Below are positions 1 through 7,844 of a DNA stretch of 64,000 nucleotides, in pieces. The position numbers and the translations under genes were made by a program. How positions within the stretch are numbered: position 1 is the first letter of the stretch; each line of letters opens with the position of its first letter. Origin of the DNA: VAZQ01 sp963827585 (GTDB taxonomy: Bacteria > Pseudomonadota > Alphaproteobacteria > Rhizobiales > Xanthobacteraceae); assembly GCA_963827585.1 (NCBI GenBank), contig CAWHCK010000059.1, positions 124,001 through 188,000 on the forward strand, written 5' to 3'. The notes under the pieces are model-generated. The model had not been told where the DNA came from. It was given only the letters and a program-made list of their open reading frames with translations, and made no database searches.

Positions 1-564
1 TATGCCACGGTGCCGGACATGCTCAAGGCCTCGGCGAGCCGCACGCTGTCGTTCGCATCGGCGGGGACCGGAACGCCGGGACATTTCGCGGGCGAGTTGC
101 TCAGGCTTCGCACCGGCAGCAACATGACGCATGTGCCCTACAAAGGCGCGGCGCCGGCGTTGAACGACCTCCTGGGTGCGCACGTCGACTTCTTCTTTTC
201 GGGTTTTCCCGCCGCGGCGGCACAGGTGAAGGCCGGCAAGCTCAAGCTCATCGCGGTTTCGCCCGCGAAGCGCTCGCCGGCGGCGCCCGACGTGCCGACG
301 GTTGCCGAGGCCGCGGGGCTTCCCGATTTCGACATCAGCCTGTGGCAGGGCGTGTTCGCCCCGCGCGCGACGCCGAAGGACGTGGTCGCCCGGCTCAACG
401 TCGAGATCAACAAGGTCATTACCCAACCGGATGTCAGGGCGAAGCTGCGGGACGACGGTGCCGACGTCTCTCCGCTCACGGTCGACCAATTCGCCGCCTT
501 CGTGAAGGCGGAGAGCGACAAGTATCTACAAATCATCAGGCAGTCCGGCGTGAAGCCGGAGTGA
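1..564 (+). CDS. Bug/TctC-family solute-binding protein, 5' end outside window
   Basis: The reading frame is open from the first base, so only the C-terminal ~187 residues are seen. They match the second half of Bug (Bordetella uptake gene) periplasmic binding proteins, which bind small organic anions for tripartite tricarboxylate transporters. Family hallmarks visible are HVPYKGAAPALNDLL near the cut end, then a PDVPTVAEAAGLP segment and a C-terminal helical region ending in GVKPE. The gene ends 38 bp from the convergent tctA stop. No permease genes accompany it on its own strand inside the window. Ligand unknown. Confidence 0.9.
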   Translation, partial: YATVPDMLKASASRTLSFASAGTGTPGHFAGELLRLRTGSNMTHVPYKGAAPALNDLLGAHVDFFFSGFPAAAAQVKAGKLKLIAVSPAKRSPAAPDVPTVAEAAGLPDFDISLWQGVFAPRATPKDVVARLNVEINKVITQPDVRAKLRDDGADVSPLTVDQFAAFVKAESDKYLQIIRQSGVKPE

Positions 565-602
565 CTCGCCGAGCGCCGCATAGGGGCGAACGGCTCGCCG
601 TG

Positions 603-2099
603 TCAGTCGGTTATCTCTTGCCGCCGTTGCCGCACCGCGGGCAGCACCATCACGATGAGGATCGCCACGGTCGCGACGATAAAGGCGATGCTGATCGGCC
701 GCCGCAGGAACACGGTCGGGTCGCCCCCCGACATCAGCATCGAGCGCCTCAGATTCTCCTCCATCATCGGCCCCAGCACGTATCCGAGCAGCATCGGCGC
801 CGGTGGAAATCCGAGCTTCATGCAGACGAAGCCGAAGATGCCGAACAACGCGGTGAGATAGATCTCGAATGATGAGTTGTTCACGCTGTAAATGCCGATC
901 GCCGAAAATGCCATGATGGCGGGGAACAGGAGCCGATAGGGCAGGCGGAGAAGCTTCACCCACAGCCCGATCATCGGCAGGTTGAGCACTACAAGCAACA
1001 GGTTGCCGATCCACATGCTGGCGATCAGCCCCCAGAACAGTTCCGGGCGCTGGCTCATGACCTCCGGTCCGGGCTGGATGCCCTGGATCGTGAGGGCGCC
1101 GAGCATCAGCGCCATCACGCCGCTCGCGGGCAAGCCGAGCGTGAGCATGGGGATGAACTTGCACTGCGCGTCCGCGTTGTTGGCGGCTTCGGGCGCGGCG
1201 ACGCCCTCGATCGCGCCGCGGCCGAAGCGCGAGGGGTCGGCGGCGAGCTTCTTCTCCAGCATGTAGGACGCGAACGAGGCGATCGCCGGCCCGGTGCCTG
1301 GCAGCACGCCGAAGAACGAGCCGATGCCGGTGCCGCGCAGGATCGGCCCGATGGAGCGCTTCAAATCCTCCTTCGAAGGAAACAGGTTCGTCACCTTGGC
1401 GGTGAAGAGCTGCCGCTCCTTCTGGTCGCCGAGATTGGCGATGATCTCGCCCATGGCGAACACGCCGACCGCGACCACGATGAAGCCGATGCCGTCGGAG
1501 AGTTCGGCGACGCCGAAGCTGAAGCGCTGCACGCCGGTGTTGACGTCGCTGCCGACGATGCCGAGCAGAAGACCGATCACCACCATCGCGAGCGACTTCA
1601 CCATGTCGCCCTGGGCCAGCACCGCCGCGGCGACGAGGCCCATCAGCATCAGCGAAAAATATTCCGGCGAGCCGAACTTGAGCGCGATCTCGGCGAGCGG
1701 GGGACCGAACAGGGCGATCAGCAGCGTCCCCACGGTGCCGGCGAAGAACGAACCGATGGCCGCGATCGCTAGCGCCGGTCCGGCGCGGCCTTGCCGCGCC
1801 ATCTGGTAGCCGTCCATGCAGGTTACGACCGCCGCGGTTTCGCCGGGCAAATTCACCAGGATCGCCGTGGTGGAACCGCCGTATTGTGCGCCGTAATAGA
1901 TGCCGGCCAGCATGATGAGCGCGCCGACCGGCGGAACGCCGTAGGTGATCGGCAGGAGGATCGCGATCGTGCCGAGCGGCCCGATGCCCGGCAGCACCCC
2001 GATGAGCGTGCCGACCGTCACGCCCACAGCGCAGTAAAGCAGGTTCTGCCACGACAGCGCGACGCCGAAGCCGAAGATCAGGTTGTTGAAGAGATCCAT
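603..2099 (-). CDS. tctA: Tripartite tricarboxylate transporter large permease TctA
   Basis: About 498 aa, the usual TctA length, with some ten to twelve hydrophobic segments. It forms the transport channel that takes ligand from a TctC/Bug binding protein, driven by an ion gradient. Recognisable blocks are GGSTTAILVNLPGE near residue 75 and TLGLPASGVMALMLGAL near residue 310, the paired Gly/Pro-rich loops of the family. I choose the ATG at 2099 rather than the TTG at 2114, because MDLFNNLIFGF is the normal N-terminus and it starts 7 bp after the tctB stop. It is the last gene of the run aldolase-dehydrogenase-tctC-tctB-tctA, so it probably serves that pathway. Confidence 0.93.
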   Translation of the reverse strand: MDLFNNLIFGFGVALSWQNLLYCAVGVTVGTLIGVLPGIGPLGTIAILLPITYGVPPVGALIMLAGIYYGAQYGGSTTAILVNLPGETAAVVTCMDGYQMARQGRAGPALAIAAIGSFFAGTVGTLLIALFGPPLAEIALKFGSPEYFSLMLMGLVAAAVLAQGDMVKSLAMVVIGLLLGIVGSDVNTGVQRFSFGVAELSDGIGFIVVAVGVFAMGEIIANLGDQKERQLFTAKVTNLFPSKEDLKRSIGPILRGTGIGSFFGVLPGTGPAIASFASYMLEKKLAADPSRFGRGAIEGVAAPEAANNADAQCKFIPMLTLGLPASGVMALMLGALTIQGIQPGPEVMSQRPELFWGLIASMWIGNLLLVVLNLPMIGLWVKLLRLPYRLLFPAIMAFSAIGIYSVNNSSFEIYLTALFGIFGFVCMKLGFPPAPMLLGYVLGPMMEENLRRSMLMSGGDPTVFLRRPISIAFIVATVAILIVMVLPAVRQRRQEITD

Positions 2100-2106
2100 G
2101 ACCGCT

Positions 2107-2562
2107 TCAGTCAATGCCCAGGATCAGCGGATAGGGAAGGCCAAGCCCCCAGACGAAAACGACGACGGACAGCGCGGTCAGGCCGATCGAGAACAGCAGA
2201 ATCTCCACGAATTTGAATTCGGTGCTGGCGGTTGCCGACCCGAAGATCAAGACCATCATCGCCGGTATGAAGCCGGCGTGTTCCATGAGCACGCCGAACA
2301 GAACGAGCGAGAGCGGCAGGACGATGAGTCCGCGCAGCGACCACGAGCCCGCGATCTTTTCGCGGCTGCGCAGGCCGTAGGCGAGGATCGCGAGCCCGAA
2401 CACGATCAGCAGGGCGCCGAGAATGATTGGGAAATAGCCGGGGCCCATGCGCAACGCCGTGCCGAACGGATAGTTGCGGGCGATGAGCATGGCCGCGGCG
2501 CCGATGCCGATCAGCATCAGGCCGGCCCAGACGTCCTTGCTGGCGCGAAGTTCGAGGCTCAT
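2107..2562 (-). CDS. tctB: Tripartite tricarboxylate transporter small permease TctB
   Basis: About 151 aa with four predicted membrane segments, matching TctB, the small membrane subunit that pairs with TctA. The RMGPGYFPIILG motif around residue 40 is characteristic of the family (MGPGYFP). The ATG at 2562 is preferred to an upstream in-frame TTG. It lies between tctC and tctA on the same strand with short gaps, consistent with one transcript. Confidence 0.9.
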   Translation of the reverse strand: MSLELRASKDVWAGLMLIGIGAAAMLIARNYPFGTALRMGPGYFPIILGALLIVFGLAILAYGLRSREKIAGSWSLRGLIVLPLSLVLFGVLMEHAGFIPAMMVLIFGSATASTEFKFVEILLFSIGLTALSVVVFVWGLGLPYPLILGID

Positions 2563-2649
2563 CGACAATTCTGTCCGGTCGGGCCGAAGCGGGCGCGGAC
2601 CGGCGATGACAAGAGACAGGAGATGCCGGAGCGGGTCCAGTTCAGTCCG

Positions 2650-3621
2650 CTATTCCGCCTTGATGCCGCCCTCCTTCACGACGCGCTCCCATTTCTTCAT
2701 TTCCCTCTCGATGAAGGTTGCGAACTCGGCCGAGCTCATCTGCACGACTTGCGCGCCCTCGGTGGCGAAGTGCTTCTTCACCTCGTCGGAATTCTGGACC
2801 GCCGTGATCTCCTTGTGCAGCTTTTCGATGATGGCGGCCGGCGTCCCCGCGGGCGCCACGACGCCCCACCAGTTGACCGCCTCATAGCCGGGCACGCCCG
2901 CTTCTGCGACCGTCGGCACGTCAGGTAGAACCGGGTTGCGGGTCAATCCGCCGGTTCCGAGCGCGCGCAGCTTGCCCGAGCGGATATGCGGAGTGGTCTG
3001 TACCAGCGAGCTGAACATCACCTTGGTATGGCCGCCGATGACATCGATCATCGCCGGGCCGCCGCCCTTGAACGGTACGTGCAGGAGGTTGACACCGGCC
3101 GTGAGCTTGAACAGCTCGCCTCCGAGATGCTGGAAGCTGCCGACGCCCGCCGAAGCATATTGCAGCTGGCCCGGCTTCTCCTTGGCGGCCGCGAGCAGGT
3201 CCTTCACCGAGTGCACCGGCAGCTCGGGATTGACCACCACCACATTCGGACCGGATGCCAGAATGGCGATCGGCGTGAACGACTTGATCGGATCGTACGG
3301 GAGCTTGTAGAGCCACGGATTGACCGCGTGCGCGAGCGAGATGATCAGCAGCGTATAGCCGTCGCGCGGAGCGTTGGCGGCAACCTCGGACCCGACCACG
3401 CCGCCGGCGCCGGCCCCGCGATTGTCCACCACCACCTGCTTGCCCAGCCGCTCGCTCAGATGCGTGGCGATCAGGCGGCCGACCACGTCATTGCTGCCGC
3501 CGGGCGGGAACGGGATGATGAGCCGCACCGGCTTGTTCGGATAGTCTTGAGCGGCGACCGCCGTCGTGAGCGCCAGCAACAGGCCGGCGGCCTTGAGCAG
3601 CGTTCCATGCAATGTCGGCAT
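2650..3621 (-). CDS. tctC: Bug/TctC-family tripartite tricarboxylate transporter binding protein
   Basis: A 323-aa secreted binding protein with a signal peptide of about 25 residues (hydrophobic LLKAAGLLLALTTAVAAQ) and then YPNKPVRLIIPFPPGGSNDV, the classic Bug ligand-loop start. The ATG at 3621 has a strong Shine-Dalgarno (GGGAGGA) just upstream, so the ~100 further in-frame codons upstream are rejected. Later blocks include HVPFKGGGPAM and PDVPTVAEAGVPGYE. It is directly upstream of tctB and tctA and downstream of the Ldh2-type dehydrogenase, so it is the only Bug protein here with a cognate permease pair. Ligand is probably a small hydroxy- or keto-acid (inference). Confidence 0.92.
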   Translation of the reverse strand: MPTLHGTLLKAAGLLLALTTAVAAQDYPNKPVRLIIPFPPGGSNDVVGRLIATHLSERLGKQVVVDNRGAGAGGVVGSEVAANAPRDGYTLLIISLAHAVNPWLYKLPYDPIKSFTPIAILASGPNVVVVNPELPVHSVKDLLAAAKEKPGQLQYASAGVGSFQHLGGELFKLTAGVNLLHVPFKGGGPAMIDVIGGHTKVMFSSLVQTTPHIRSGKLRALGTGGLTRNPVLPDVPTVAEAGVPGYEAVNWWGVVAPAGTPAAIIEKLHKEITAVQNSDEVKKHFATEGAQVVQMSSAEFATFIEREMKKWERVVKEGGIKAE

Positions 3622-3796
3622 GCGCACGTCCTCCCGGGAGCTCATCTTCACTGGACCGTCAGCTTGAACGAAGATACTCGGTCCGACCATCGTTTGGCAC
3701 CACTGGCATATCATGTCCCGGCGTCGCGATGTTGGCCGGCCGCTGCGCCAGAATGTCCGGCATCGCCACCCATCGAGGCTGAGCATACCTTTCTCA

Positions 3797-4891
3797 TCAA
3801 CCGAGCGGGACCATCGACACGGGAAGCGCTGCGACGCCGGCCTTGGCGGCCTCATCCTGCAACGCCGCGACCTCGTTGGCGCTGTAGGGAATGCCGGACC
3901 GGCGTCGCTCTTGCTCATGACGGTGCTCGGGCTCGCCCGGCATGAGAACCTCGTCGATCCCTTCCGCCGTCGGGGAGGCGTGGACGCGCTCGATCAACGT
4001 GTCCATGCGGTTGCGATAGGTCTCCCCGGCAATGAACAAGTCGGGCTTCATCGCCAGGAAGAAGTGGCCGACGTCCTGCGGGCGGTCATAGGTCTTGTAT
4101 TGGTCGCCGACATCTCCGCCATAATTCGCGCCCGAGATCACGCCACCGAGAATGTCCATGAGCATGGACAGCCCCGAACCCTTGTAATCGCCGATCGGCA
4201 GCACGACGCCGCTCAGGGCGGCTTTGGGATCCGTGGTCGGCCGCCCCTCGGCATCGAGGGCATAGCCCAACGGGATGTTCTCGCCCCGTCGCTCGGCACG
4301 ACGGATTTTTCCGCGCGCGGCCACCGCCGGCGACATGTCGAGGACGAAAGGCGGATGCCGGCCCGCCGGCGCACCGGCCGCGAAGGGATTGGTGCCGAGC
4401 AGCGCGTTGCGTGCGCCCCAGGGCGGCATGGCGGGGGACGCATTGCTGAAGACGAGCGAGATGAATCCCGCCTCGAGCGCCTGCAGCACATAGGAGGCCG
4501 CCATGCCGAAATGCGTGCTGCGACGCACCGAGACCACGCCGATGCCGAACTCGCGCGCGATCGAGGTGGCCTCGTGCATGGCGCGCGTGCCGACCACGAA
4601 GCCGAAACCGTTTTCTCCATCAAGCGCCGCCGCGACCGGGGTGACCCGCTGGGGCGCAAGCACGGGACGCGGATTGATCAGGCCGCGGCGAAGGCGGTCG
4701 AGATAGCCGGGCAGGCGGCACAGCCCGTGGGTGTCGACGCCGCGCAAGTCCGCGCTCACCAGGCAGGCGGCAATGACCGCCGCGTCCGCTTCGGGCGCAC
4801 CATGCGCCACCAGCAGCCGGCGAGCGAACGCGTCCGCGGCGCCGGCTTGCGCATAGACGCGAGAGGCCGTGACCGCTTGCGGCGCCGACAT
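3797..4891 (-). CDS. Ldh2-family malate/L-lactate/ureidoglycolate-type dehydrogenase
   Basis: A 364-aa member of the NAD(P)-dependent Ldh family 2 (malate/L-lactate/sulfolactate/ureidoglycolate dehydrogenases), cytosolic oxidoreductases of 2-hydroxyacids. Visible signatures are RGVDTHGLCRLPGY near residue 46 and the catalytic-His region RRSTHFGMAASY near residue 118. The start MSAPQAV at 4891 overlaps the stop of the preceding aldolase gene by one base (TGATG), a translational-coupling arrangement that fixes the start. With the aldolase and TctCBA it suggests oxidation of an imported hydroxyacid. The exact substrate cannot be read from sequence. Confidence 0.9.
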   Translation of the reverse strand: MSAPQAVTASRVYAQAGAADAFARRLLVAHGAPEADAAVIAACLVSADLRGVDTHGLCRLPGYLDRLRRGLINPRPVLAPQRVTPVAAALDGENGFGFVVGTRAMHEATSIAREFGIGVVSVRRSTHFGMAASYVLQALEAGFISLVFSNASPAMPPWGARNALLGTNPFAAGAPAGRHPPFVLDMSPAVAARGKIRRAERRGENIPLGYALDAEGRPTTDPKAALSGVVLPIGDYKGSGLSMLMDILGGVISGANYGGDVGDQYKTYDRPQDVGHFFLAMKPDLFIAGETYRNRMDTLIERVHASPTAEGIDEVLMPGEPEHRHEQERRRSGIPYSANEVAALQDEAAKAGVAALPVSMVPLG

Positions 4892-5688
4892 CAGAGCTTG
4901 ATCTCCTGCACCTGCTTCGCTCGCGCCGTGCAGGCGCCCAGCAGGAAGGCGAGGTCGGTGCCGGTCGAGACGTAGCGCGCGCCCATCTTCACGAATTCGG
5001 CCACCAGGTCGGGACGCGTGGCGAGCCCGCCGACGCCGCAATGCTTGCCGCGCTTGCGGCAGGCGGCGATGGTCCTGGCATAGGCCTCGCGCACGCGCGG
5101 GTGGTCGTACTCGCCGGGAATGCCCCAATCGGCCAGCAGGTCGTTGAGGCCGACCAGCACCAGATCGACGCCGTCGACTGCCACGATCTCCTCGGTCTTT
5201 TCGAGCGCCGCCGCGCTTTCGAACTGCACGATGACCATGGTGGCGTCATTGAGCGCGGCATAGGCCTCGGCGGCGGGAAAGGAGCGAAAATGCAGGTGCG
5301 GGAGCCCGCTCGCATTCGAGCGCTCGCCCAGCGGCGAAAACTTGGCCGCTCTCACGACCTCTTTGGCTTCCTCCGCAGAGCGGACATGCGGGGCGATCAC
5401 GCCCAGCGCGCCGCCTTCGAGCACGCGGCAAATATAGTCCGGCGTGTTGGCGGGAACCCGCACGAACGGCGCAATCCCGGCTTCGAGCGCGGCCATGCAG
5501 ATCTGGCCGCAGGTCTCGAGCGAGAAGCTCGAATGCTCGATGTCGACGTAGAGCGTGTCGAAACCGGCGGTGCGGGCGATGCGTGCGATCTCGATCGTGC
5601 GCACGAGCCGTACCGTCATCGACGCCACCACCTCGTCTCGCGCCAGCTTGTCCTTGACGTTGTTGCGCAGGATGTCGCCTATCGTCAC
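4891..5688 (-). CDS. HpcH/HpaI aldolase family protein
   Basis: A 265-aa cytosolic class II (metal-dependent) pyruvate-type aldolase related to HpcH/HpaI and 2-dehydro-3-deoxyglucarate aldolase. Family signals include TLYVDIEHSSFSLE (~residue 40), a metal-ligand region VIVQFESAAALEKTEEI, and VLVGLNDLLADWG. The GTG at 5688 has GGAGGG six bases upstream. A longer frame from 5820 would encode a repetitive Lys/Arg-rich leader and is rejected. It is the first gene of the minus-strand run and overlaps the dehydrogenase. It probably cleaves a 2-keto-3-deoxy or 4-hydroxy-2-oxo acid to pyruvate plus an aldehyde (family knowledge; the substrate is inference). Confidence 0.9.
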   Translation of the reverse strand: MTIGDILRNNVKDKLARDEVVASMTVRLVRTIEIARIARTAGFDTLYVDIEHSSFSLETCGQICMAALEAGIAPFVRVPANTPDYICRVLEGGALGVIAPHVRSAEEAKEVVRAAKFSPLGERSNASGLPHLHFRSFPAAEAYAALNDATMVIVQFESAAALEKTEEIVAVDGVDLVLVGLNDLLADWGIPGEYDHPRVREAYARTIAACRKRGKHCGVGGLATRPDLVAEFVKMGARYVSTGTDLAFLLGACTARAKQVQEIKL

Positions 5689-5713
5689 GGCGCGCCCTCC
5701 CTTTTGCCTTCCT

Positions 5714-5750
5714 CTTGGCCTTGTCGTCTTGGCCTTGTCGTCTTGGCCTT
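5714..5750. repeat. 14-bp tandem repeat in divergent promoter
   Basis: Two perfect copies and one partial copy of the unit CTTGGCCTTGTCGT (5714-5727, 5728-5741, 5742-5750). It lies between the divergent HpaI-type aldolase start (5688) and the class II aldolase start (5819). It may be a regulator-binding iteron or slippage-prone DNA; function is not shown. Confidence 0.75.
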
Positions 5751-5818
5751 CTCGATCGGCCGGCGCTATGCTGCCCGCCGGGCTACACCCTGGCATCGAG
5801 CAACGACGGAAACTATCC

Positions 5819-6610
5819 ATGAATTATACGACCGACTTCAAGCCGATCCGCGGCCAGGTCTCGGCCGAGGAATGGCAGGCGCGCGTCGACCTTGCCGCCT
5901 GCTACCGCCTGGTCGACAAGTACGAAATGACCGACCTGATCTACAACCACATCACCGCGCGCATCCCGGGGAGCAAGGACCACCTGCTCATCAACCTTTA
6001 CGGCATGCTGTACAAGGAAATTACCGCCTCGAGCCTGGTGAAGATCGACGTGGAAGGCGAGATCATCTGGAAGCCCGATACCGACTACGGCATCAACAAG
6101 TCCGGCTATGTGATCCATGGCGCGATCCACAAGGCTCGGCCGGACGTCGCCTGCGTGCTGCACACCCATACCCGTGCCGGCATCGCGGTGTCGGCGATGA
6201 CGTGCGGGCTATTGCCCCTGTCGCAGACCTCGATCCGCTTCGTCGGCCATATCGGCTACCACGACTATGAGGGGCCGGCCGTGGACATCGACGAGCGCGA
6301 GCGCATCGTCAACGATCTCGGGCCCCACGATGCGCTGGTCATGCGCAACCACGGCCTGCTCACCTGCGGGGCGACCATCCAGCAGGCGTTCAACACCATG
6401 TATCAGCTCGAATTGTCGTGCCGCTCGCAGGTCGATGCCATGGCCGCGCGGACAGAGCTCACCATGCCGGGCCAGAACGTGCTGGCGCACACCGCGCATC
6501 TCTATCAACCCGGGACGCGCCGCCCCTACGGAGTGCTGGAATGGCCCGCGATGCTGCGCCTGCTCGAGGCCGAGGACCGCAACTCCGGCTATCCGCCGTA
6601 TTGGCATTGA
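5819..6610 (+). CDS. Class II aldolase/adducin family protein
   Basis: A 263-aa protein of the zinc-dependent class II aldolase/adducin superfamily (L-fuculose-phosphate aldolase and relatives). The first conserved block is YNHITARIPG near residue 42. The His pair HTHTRAG near residue 116 and the third His region MRNHGLLTCG near residue 176 are the expected metal ligands. The start MNYTTDFKPI is at 5819. It is transcribed divergently from the HpaI-aldolase/dehydrogenase/TctCBA run across a 130-bp intergenic region with tandem repeats, so the two directions may be co-regulated. Possible roles are aldol cleavage, epimerisation or decarboxylation of a sugar-acid-like compound. Confidence 0.9.
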   Translation: MNYTTDFKPIRGQVSAEEWQARVDLAACYRLVDKYEMTDLIYNHITARIPGSKDHLLINLYGMLYKEITASSLVKIDVEGEIIWKPDTDYGINKSGYVIHGAIHKARPDVACVLHTHTRAGIAVSAMTCGLLPLSQTSIRFVGHIGYHDYEGPAVDIDERERIVNDLGPHDALVMRNHGLLTCGATIQQAFNTMYQLELSCRSQVDAMAARTELTMPGQNVLAHTAHLYQPGTRRPYGVLEWPAMLRLLEAEDRNSGYPPYWH

Positions 6611-6615
6611 ATGAT

Positions 6616-6722
6616 CGTAGCCGGATGAAGTGTAACGAAAATCCGGGATTGTTCCCTCCGTCGGCGAAGCCCCTCCACGTCGAACACCGCCCCGGATTGC
6701 GCTTCGCTCCATCCGGGCTACA
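6616..6722. repeat. Palindromic intergenic repeat, family B (copy 1)
   Basis: An imperfect inverted repeat with outer arms GTAGCCGGATGAAG (from 6618) and CTCCATCCGGGCTAC (to 6721). It fills the space between the class II aldolase stop and the next start. A related element is at 30717-30835. It matches a Bradyrhizobiaceae-type repeat I know by pattern; probably a structured RNA or terminator-like element. Confidence 0.7.
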
Positions 6723-6731
6723 GCGGTTGCC

Positions 6732-7765
6732 ATGTCTGATCACACTCATTCCACCGCGCTGACGTTTCCTTTTCCGACTCCGCCGGCGCCCGGAACGGCG
6801 ATCGAGGTTGCGCCCGGCATCCTGTGGGTCCGCCTCGCGCTTCCGTTCCGGCTCGACCACGTCAACGTCTATCTGATCGAGGACGGTGCGGGCTGGGCGG
6901 TGCTCGATACCGGGCTCGACGACGCGACGACGCGCGCCGCCTGGGATGCGCTGCTCGACGGGCCGCTGCGTGGGCGACCGCTGACGCGCATTCTGGTGAC
7001 GCATTATCACCCCGACCACATGGGGCTCGCCGGATGGCTCAGCGACCGCTTCGGCCTGCCGCTGTTGATGAGCCAGACCGAATATCTGGTCAGCCTCAAC
7101 ATCCACCTCGACCCGGGCGCGCTCAATGCCGAGCCTTACCGCAGCTTCTATCGCTCGCATGGCCTGGACGGCGACACCACCGAGCGGCTGCTCACCGGCG
7201 GCCATCGTTACCTGCGCATGATCTCCGGCCTGCCACGCACGTTTCGGCGCCTGATCGCGGGTGAATTGCTGCAGGTCGGCGGGCGAACGTTCGAGGTCTT
7301 GACCGGCGGCGGTCACGCGCCCGAGCAGGTGATGCTGTTCTGCCCGGCCGAGAATCTGCTCATCTGCGCCGACCAGGTGCTGGCCAGGATCTCGCCCAAT
7401 ATCAGCGTCCAGGCGATGGATCCGGAGGGCGATCCGCTCGGCATCTACCTGCGTTCGCTCGCGAGCCTGAAACGCGACATGCCGGACGACGTGCTGGTGC
7501 TGCCGGGGCACAACCTGCCCTTCGTCGGCCTGCGCACGCGGATCGACGAACTCTGCGCCCACCATGAGGTGCGTTGCCTCGCGATCGAGGACGCCTGCCG
7601 GCGGGCGCCGTGCACGGCGGCGGATCTGGTACCGGTCGTGTTTCACCGCGCCATCGACGATCCGCATCAGATGGGCTTTGCGTTCAGCGAGGTGCTCGCC
7701 CACGTCAATTATCTGCGTGCGCGAGGGTCGCCTACGGCCCGTCCCAGGCAGCGGTGCCGGCGTAG
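6732..7765 (+). CDS. MBL-fold metallo-hydrolase, 3' end frameshifted
   Basis: A metallo-beta-lactamase-fold hydrolase of ~345 aa; the zinc motif HYHPDH is near residue 92 and GGHAPEQVMLFC supplies the next His. Homology runs to HVNYLRARG (~7728). There the frame that continues the family C-terminus (VAYGPSQAAVPA, stop TAG 7763-7765) is reached only by assuming one missing base in the GGG at ~7727-7730. Without that base the frame reads on through an Arg-rich linker into the S9 peptidase, giving a 1020-aa read-through to 9794. I regard that fusion as an indel artefact or recent mutation, because a good ribosome binding site precedes the peptidase. Related proteins hydrolyse thioesters or lactones; substrate unknown. 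Confidence 0.8.
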
Positions 7766-7844
7766 CGTACTACGGCGTCGGTGTAGGGGTACTGGTAGGC
7801 GACGCGAGACTGCCCATACGATCCCGTCGGAAGGACAACATGCC

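Noticed and set aside
5689..5820. Longer HpaI-type aldolase N-terminus
   Set aside because: Would be encoded by 14-bp tandem repeats and is Lys/Arg-rich; GTG 5688 has a strong ribosome binding site and the family length.
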